A stretch of 19,553 nt of DNA, taken from positions 1 to 19,553 of the forward strand of contig CAWVWF010000044.1 in the NCBI GenBank assembly GCA_963933885.1. Reading direction: 5' to 3'. Position 1 is the first letter of the stretch, and the number at the start of each line of letters is the position of its first letter. This stretch comes from CAWVWF01 sp963933885 (lineage in GTDB: Bacteria; Bacteroidota; Bacteroidia; Flavobacteriales_C; GCA-002722245). The notes below the pieces were generated by a model. That model saw only the letters and a program-made list of their open reading frames with translations. It was not told the DNA's origin and did not search any database. The position numbers were made by a program, and so were the translations under genes. Shown one piece after another: positions 15,569 through 19,553 of the stretch.

Positions 15569-16015
15569 ATGACTGAAATCGGAAACTATATTAATAATCT
15601 TCCTGAGGAAAGACAGCTAGTGATTAATAAATTAAGAAAAATTATTTCGAGTAATATTCCGAAAGGCTTCCAAGAAGCGTTCAGTTATAAAATGATTGGA
15701 TACGTCGTTCCTCATTCTGTTTATCCTAAGGGGTATTATTGTGATACCAAGTTACCATTGCCATTTATTAATATTGCTTCTCAGAAAAATTTCATAGCGA
15801 TTTACCATATGGGAATTTATGCAGATGAAGGATTGTTAAACTGGTTTGTTGAAGAGTATCCAAAGCATTGTAAGACAAAGTTAGACATGGGGAAGAGCTG
15901 TATTAGATTTAAGAAAGTAGACCAAATTCCTTATGATTTAATTTCTGAGTTGGTACAGAAGATGAGTTGTGAGGGTTGGATTAAATTATATGAAAAAAAT
16001 GTAGTTTCTAAATAA
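15569..16015 (+). CDS. DUF1801 (YdhG-like) small protein
   Basis: The 148-residue protein has the DUF1801 pattern: IGNYINNLPEERQLVINKLRKIISSNIP...EAFSYKMIGYVV, then a PLPFINIASQKNFIAIYHMGIY strand pair, and KLDMGKSCIRFKKVDQIPYDLI near the C-terminus. The family has a frataxin/CyaY-like two-layer fold and no established reaction. It is soluble, with no signal peptide. The hydroxylase-like gene starts 18 bp after its stop, so the two are probably co-transcribed. Confidence 0.88.
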   Translation: MTEIGNYINNLPEERQLVINKLRKIISSNIPKGFQEAFSYKMIGYVVPHSVYPKGYYCDTKLPLPFINIASQKNFIAIYHMGIYADEGLLNWFVEEYPKHCKTKLDMGKSCIRFKKVDQIPYDLISELVQKMSCEGWIKLYEKNVVSK

Positions 16016-16033
16016 GAATTGTAATTTTACTAA

Positions 16034-16984
16034 ATGGTATTTACTGAAATCATCAACTTTTTTATTGATTCAACTCAGAAAACACTTGAGTATTTCATTA
16101 GGCCTGATAAACGTATTCATTATTTCTATCTTTTTTCATCTCTTTTACTTTCAGGATATGTTTATTTGAAGCTTCAAAAAAAAGAGTCTTTTTTTAAGTA
16201 TATCTTTCAAAAGGAAAATTGGTTAAGTAAATCTGCTTTTACAGATTATCTGTTTTTATTTTTCAATGGATTTATTAAGTTGGGCTTATTGGCCTGGATG
16301 TTAACTTGGGCGCTAGCGCTACAACTTGATCTTGGGGAATGGCTTTTAACAAGCTTTGGTCTTCCTCCAAAGGATTTTCCAGTTGGAGTTTTATTGGTTG
16401 GTTATCCGATATTGTATTTAATCCTTGGGGACTTTTCTTATTATTTATTGCATTTAGTGTATCATAAAGTTCCATTCTTGTGGTCTTTTCATAAGGTTCA
16501 TCATTCTTCTACTGCTCTTAATCCTATTACTCAATATCGAATCCATCCAGTTGAATTATTCCTCAATAATTTGAGGAATATATTGATTTTAGTAGTCCTT
16601 AATTCTTTGTTTAATCACCTGTCATTTAACTATTTTAAACCACACACTGTTTTTGGTGTTAGTATACTAGTCTTATTATTCAACTCTTTTGGAGCGAATT
16701 TAAGACACTCACATATTAAGCTTACTTATTTTGATTGGTTAGAAAAGATCTTGATTAGTCCATTTCAACATCAAATTCATCATAGTAATAACCCAAGTTT
16801 GTTTAATAAAAACTTGGGATCTAAGTTGGCTTTATGGGATTGGATTTTTGGGACTCTTGTGAGATCTAATGAAGTAGATGACTTAGAGGTTGGTTTAGGA
16901 GGAGAGGATAAAGATTATGATGCTTTTTGGAAGAACCTACTGTATCCTTTTTTGGAGGTTTTGAGAATTAGAAAGAAGAAGTAA
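16034..16984 (+). CDS. Sterol desaturase/fatty acid hydroxylase superfamily membrane di-iron enzyme
   Basis: The 316-residue polytopic protein has the histidine clusters of the FA_hydroxylase family: H140xxxH144, H153xxHH157, H171 (YRIHPVE), H225/H227 (RHSHI) and H246xxHH250 (FQHQIHHS). These bind a non-haem di-iron centre that hydroxylates or desaturates lipid-linked chains or isoprenoids. Hydrophobic segments at about 28-45, 72-97, 115-135, 180-197 and 205-220 place it in the inner membrane. The substrate is not predictable from the sequence; bacterial relatives act on hopanoids, carotenoids, ether lipids and fatty acids. Its last 17 bp overlap the convergent permease gene. Confidence 0.92.
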   Translation: MVFTEIINFFIDSTQKTLEYFIRPDKRIHYFYLFSSLLLSGYVYLKLQKKESFFKYIFQKENWLSKSAFTDYLFLFFNGFIKLGLLAWMLTWALALQLDLGEWLLTSFGLPPKDFPVGVLLVGYPILYLILGDFSYYLLHLVYHKVPFLWSFHKVHHSSTALNPITQYRIHPVELFLNNLRNILILVVLNSLFNHLSFNYFKPHTVFGVSILVLLFNSFGANLRHSHIKLTYFDWLEKILISPFQHQIHHSNNPSLFNKNLGSKLALWDWIFGTLVRSNEVDDLEVGLGGEDKDYDAFWKNLLYPFLEVLRIRKKK

Positions 16985-17717
16985 GGATAATAGTAGATCT
17001 CCAGAGTAAGAGTAATCCACTCAGAACCATCATAAGAATGAATAGTTTATGGAATATCTCTGAAGATATTTTCTTTAAAAACCTTTTTCCTATTAGTGTT
17101 CCAATAATAATCCCAACACCTAAAGTAATACCGTGTATACTCAGAGATTGTGTTAAGATATCTTTCTGACTGTAAACTAATATTTGAGCTAAACCAACGA
17201 AAAATGAATTTGCTGTTTTTGTTGCGATTAATTCTTCTTTTTCTAGCCCAGAGTTTAAATAGAAAGGGTTTAGGACTGGACCAAGCCCACCAGTTAAAGT
17301 GCCTAAAAAGCCAACTGCTAATCCAAGTGGTAAATAGTACACGTTCTTCATTGTGAAGGATTTTTTTCTTTTACCAAACCTGTATTGGAATAATGTGCTA
17401 ATTAGGAATAATCCCACAACGGCTTGAAACCATTCTGTTGGAAGTTTTAAGATTATTAAACTCCCAAGCCAAACACCAATCAAAGCAGTAGGTATATAGA
17501 ATAGGCTCATTCCCCAATGAATGTGTTTCCAGAATATTGTTAATCTAGCTGGACGACCGATAGTCATCGCAAGATTAATAATTGGTGCTGTAGATTTAAC
17601 ACCAAACCAAAAGTTTAATAATGGTAAAAGCATCATTGCTCCGCCTCCGCCTGTTATTGTAGAAGCGGAAAATGAAAGTATACCAATTAGGAATAATATG
17701 ATAAGAGAATAGTCCAT
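16968..17717 (-). CDS. TauE/SafE (TSUP) family anion permease
   Basis: The 249-residue membrane protein shows the two-fold internal repeat of TSUP transporters, with glycine-rich motifs STITGGGGAMMLLPLL in the first half and GFLGTLTGGLGPVLNPFYL in the second. About eight hydrophobic segments are visible. The family exports or imports sulfite, sulfoacetate or other small organosulfur and organic anions; nothing here fixes the substrate. The start is supported by the first TM, which begins right after MDYS. That start codon directly follows the T-run of the upstream gene's terminator, leaving no leader for a ribosome site unless there is read-through. The 3' end overlaps the convergent hydroxylase gene by 17 bp. 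Confidence 0.9.
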   Translation of the reverse strand: MDYSLIILFLIGILSFSASTITGGGGAMMLLPLLNFWFGVKSTAPIINLAMTIGRPARLTIFWKHIHWGMSLFYIPTALIGVWLGSLIILKLPTEWFQAVVGLFLISTLFQYRFGKRKKSFTMKNVYYLPLGLAVGFLGTLTGGLGPVLNPFYLNSGLEKEELIATKTANSFFVGLAQILVYSQKDILTQSLSIHGITLGVGIIIGTLIGKRFLKKISSEIFHKLFILMMVLSGLLLLWRSTIILTSSF

Positions 17718-17744
17718 AAAAAAAGGCGCTGATTAAGCGCCTTT
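17718..17744 (-). terminator. Intrinsic terminator of the deoxynucleoside kinase gene, abutting the permease start
   Basis: On the minus strand AAAGGCGCT-TAATC-AGCGCCTTT forms a 9-bp stem followed by a run of seven T. The T-run ends at 17718 and the permease ATG begins at 17717. The hairpin begins 22 bp after the kinase stop. Confidence 0.88.
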
Positions 17745-17766
17745 CATATTTAATATTTTTTGATGA

Positions 17767-18381
17767 TTAAAATAAACCATTTATTTCAGCATCAATTTTA
17801 TTTATGATTTCTCCTAAATGTTCTGGGTTTTCATGAAAGTGATTGTTGTCAACATCAACGATTAATATCTTACCGTCACTGTATTCGCTAACCCATCCTT
17901 CGTAACGTTCATTCAATCTATTTAAGTAATCTAAACGAATTGAAGTTTCGTATTCTCTCCCTCTTTTTTGAATGTTATCAACTAAAGTAGAAACGCTAGA
18001 TCTTAAATAAATTAAAAGATCAGGGGCTTTTACCAAGCTATTCATCAAATTGAATAAAGCAAGATAATTGTCGAAATCTCGTTTCGACATTAAATTCATT
18101 GAATGTAAATTTGGAGCGAAGATATATGCATCTTCATAAATTGTACGATCCATAATAACGTCTTTACCGCTTTCACGGAATTCCATTACTTTGTTAAATC
18201 GAGTTTGAAGAAAATATATTTGAAGGTTAAAAGACCATCTTTGCATGTCCTCATAAAAATCATTTAGATAGGGAGTATCTTGAGTATCCTCGTAATGAGC
18301 TTCCCATCCATAATGTTTTGCTAATAAAGAAGTAAGTGTAGTTTTTCCTGATCCGATATTTCCTGCTACTGCAATTTGCAT
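17767..18381 (-). CDS. Deoxynucleoside kinase (dNK family)
   Basis: The 204-residue protein has the P-loop GNIGSGKTT (7-15), catalytic Glu31 in the HYEDTQDTPYLNDFYED segment, the DRT motif (78-80, DRTIYED) and an arginine-rich LID (KRGREYE, ~139-145). These are the marks of the dNK family that phosphorylates deoxyadenosine, deoxyguanosine or deoxycytidine in nucleoside salvage. It is cytosolic and of normal length. Which base it prefers cannot be read from the sequence. It is followed by a strong terminator and lies 45 bp after the propeller-like gene on the same strand, so it probably ends an operon beginning upstream with the GH3 gene. Confidence 0.93.
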   Translation of the reverse strand: MQIAVAGNIGSGKTTLTSLLAKHYGWEAHYEDTQDTPYLNDFYEDMQRWSFNLQIYFLQTRFNKVMEFRESGKDVIMDRTIYEDAYIFAPNLHSMNLMSKRDFDNYLALFNLMNSLVKAPDLLIYLRSSVSTLVDNIQKRGREYETSIRLDYLNRLNERYEGWVSEYSDGKILIVDVDNNHFHENPEHLGEIINKIDAEINGLF

Positions 18382-18426
18382 ACAATTGAATTTTGTTAAC
18401 CAATAATAGTTAAAAAGTATTAGATA

Positions 18427-19215
18427 TTAAAGAGGAAGTTGATAAATATGTAGCTTTTCTTCTGTAAGAAGCAAAATATGTTGATTTGAGTAGTCAAAAT
18501 CAATAATATTCTTAATTGGCAACTCAATTTTCTTTTTATTTTTCAAAATCATATCTTGAATTACAAGTGTATCATTTGTTACACATAGTAAATTGTCGCC
18601 AACAATATTGAAATTGTTCTTTACAATAAATGGAAGAGTTCTGAGATAACCTCCGAAGAAGTCAAATTCCATTATTCCTTTCGTACTATCTGCTAAGTAT
18701 ACTTTTTCTCCTTTTTCTTTTAAAAGGAAAGGGAACCAAGTCTCGTTAACAATATTCATAAGGTTTCCTGATGTTGAAATTTGATTGAATTTTGTATCAA
18801 ATTTCTTTAGTTCTTGTGCATCAGTATCAAAAAGCCAAACATTATTGTCTCTACTCATTGCTATAGATTCAACTAAAGGGAGCTCAAGCTCGTTTAAAGA
18901 GATTTCTTTAGAAGTAGGAGAAAGTGTTTTGTCTAAGAATACTACGTTGTTCAAGTTTTTATCTAATACCAATATCTTTAATGCATTTTGTGGAGCGACT
19001 AAATCTACTTCCAAGTTTTTGCTTTCGAAAGTATAAAGAGAATCTAGGTCTGATGAGAATTTAATTAAATTCTTATCATTATTCGTAAGGTATATGTTTC
19101 CGAAATCATCTGTAGTTACGTGAATGAAATCACCTTTCTTTTCATTTTTCAGGATGAATGTGTCTGGACTAATTGTACAGATCAATATTGCAATAAAGAT
19201 TGATATACTTTTCAT
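18427..19215 (-). CDS. Secreted beta-propeller-like protein of unknown function
   Basis: The 262-residue product begins with a hydrophobic signal (MKSISIFIAILICTISPDTF); there is no proper lipobox at Cys13. The rest consists of short repeats with the rhythm 'GNIYLTNNDKNLIKFSSD', 'NNVWLFDTDAQELKKFDTKF' and 'EKVYLADSTKGIMEFDFF', typical of NHL/SMP-30-like propeller blades. About five blades are visible, so this may be a small or incomplete propeller. No catalytic residues are evident. Its start codon overlaps the stop of the GH3 gene by four bases (ATGA), so its translation is probably coupled to that gene. Confidence 0.75.
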   Translation of the reverse strand: MKSISIFIAILICTISPDTFILKNEKKGDFIHVTTDDFGNIYLTNNDKNLIKFSSDLDSLYTFESKNLEVDLVAPQNALKILVLDKNLNNVVFLDKTLSPTSKEISLNELELPLVESIAMSRDNNVWLFDTDAQELKKFDTKFNQISTSGNLMNIVNETWFPFLLKEKGEKVYLADSTKGIMEFDFFGGYLRTLPFIVKNNFNIVGDNLLCVTNDTLVIQDMILKNKKKIELPIKNIIDFDYSNQHILLLTEEKLHIYQLPL

Positions 19216-19553
19216 GATAAAATTTCTTCAATAATCGTGCGGTCATTCTTTAAGCGAGGCACCTTGTTTTGTCCTCCAAGTTTTCCTTTATTCTTTAACC
19301 ACTCATAAAATGTTCCTTTTGAAAGGGTATGGATTTTAGGAGGGCCAAGAATCATGTCGTTAAACCGCTTAGCTTCATAATCTGAATTAATAGATTTTAA
19401 AGCGTTGTCTAATGTTACTTGGAAATAATTTATATCTGAAGGTTCCTTATTGAATTCAATAGCCCATTCATGGCATCCATTCTGGTTGCCTTTTAGATAT
19501 TGAGGAGCAGCTGTGTAATCGGAAATAATTGCATTTGTTTTTTTACATGCAAT
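19212..19553 (-). CDS. GH3 auxin-responsive-promoter family protein (acyl-adenylate/amido synthetase), C-terminal part
   Basis: The frame is open to the right edge; only the last 113 residues are visible. They contain GCHEWAIEFNKEPSDINYFQ, LDNALKSINSDYEAKR and WLKNKGKLGGQNKVPRLKNDR, the conserved C-terminal domain of GH3 proteins. In plants these adenylate jasmonate or auxin and join them to amino acids; bacterial members are widespread in Bacteroidota but their substrates are largely unknown. The protein is cytosolic judging by this part. Its TGA stop overlaps the ATG of the next gene (sequence ATGA), pointing to translational coupling with the secreted propeller-like protein. Confidence 0.88.
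   Translation of the reverse strand: MACKKTNAIISDYTAAPQYLKGNQNGCHEWAIEFNKEPSDINYFQVTLDNALKSINSDYEAKRFNDMILGPPKIHTLSKGTFYEWLKNKGKLGGQNKVPRLKNDRTIIEEILS

Overview
The window looks like chromosomal DNA of a marine- or freshwater-type member of the Bacteroidota, most likely order Flavobacteriales. It is AT-rich, starts lack clear Shine-Dalgarno sequences, and two large secreted proteins end in type IX secretion system (T9SS) sorting domains, one of type A and one of type B. The lipoprotein, DUF2007, sterol-desaturase-like, deoxynucleoside-kinase and GH3 families seen here also fit that phylum. Genus is not determinable from this sequence alone.

Region 1 (1-7380) holds two rightward genes for large surface or secreted proteins. 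The first (entering from the left edge) is an M60-like (enhancin-type) zinc metallopeptidase with two tandem copies of a cysteine-rich plus 'FGDPAPG' module and a type A sorting tail. The second is a 1303-residue right-handed beta-helix protein with Ig-like repeats and a type B tail. Each is followed by a strong hairpin-T terminator, so each is probably its own transcription unit. This part has an accessory, surface-adaptation character.

Region 2 (7381-7823) is a gene-free junction containing inverted repeats, a cluster of TGACGT hexamers, a short block resembling a tRNA 3' end, and a strong rightward terminator with no protein gene to serve.

Region 3 (7824-13123) runs leftward. In transcription order it encodes a SAM-dependent methyltransferase, a single-domain response regulator, an outer-membrane beta-barrel-like protein, a LivK-type substrate-binding lipoprotein and a HAMP-GAF-histidine kinase. 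The last three genes are almost contiguous. This is the most interesting assembly in the window: a small molecule could enter through the barrel, bind the lipoprotein, and be reported by the kinase to the CheY-like receiver, in the manner of TorT/TorS or LuxP/LuxQ.

Region 4 (13227-19553) carries housekeeping and small accessory genes: rhlE RNA helicase, a START/SRPBCC-fold protein behind a perfect FNR-type palindrome, a DUF2007 membrane protein, a DUF1801 protein with a fatty-acid-hydroxylase/sterol-desaturase family enzyme, a TauE/SafE-type permease whose start codon abuts the terminator of the upstream gene, a deoxynucleoside kinase, a secreted propeller-like protein, and the C-terminal part of a GH3 acyl-adenylating enzyme whose stop overlaps the next start. 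No rRNA, intact tRNA, CRISPR array or insertion sequence was recognised.
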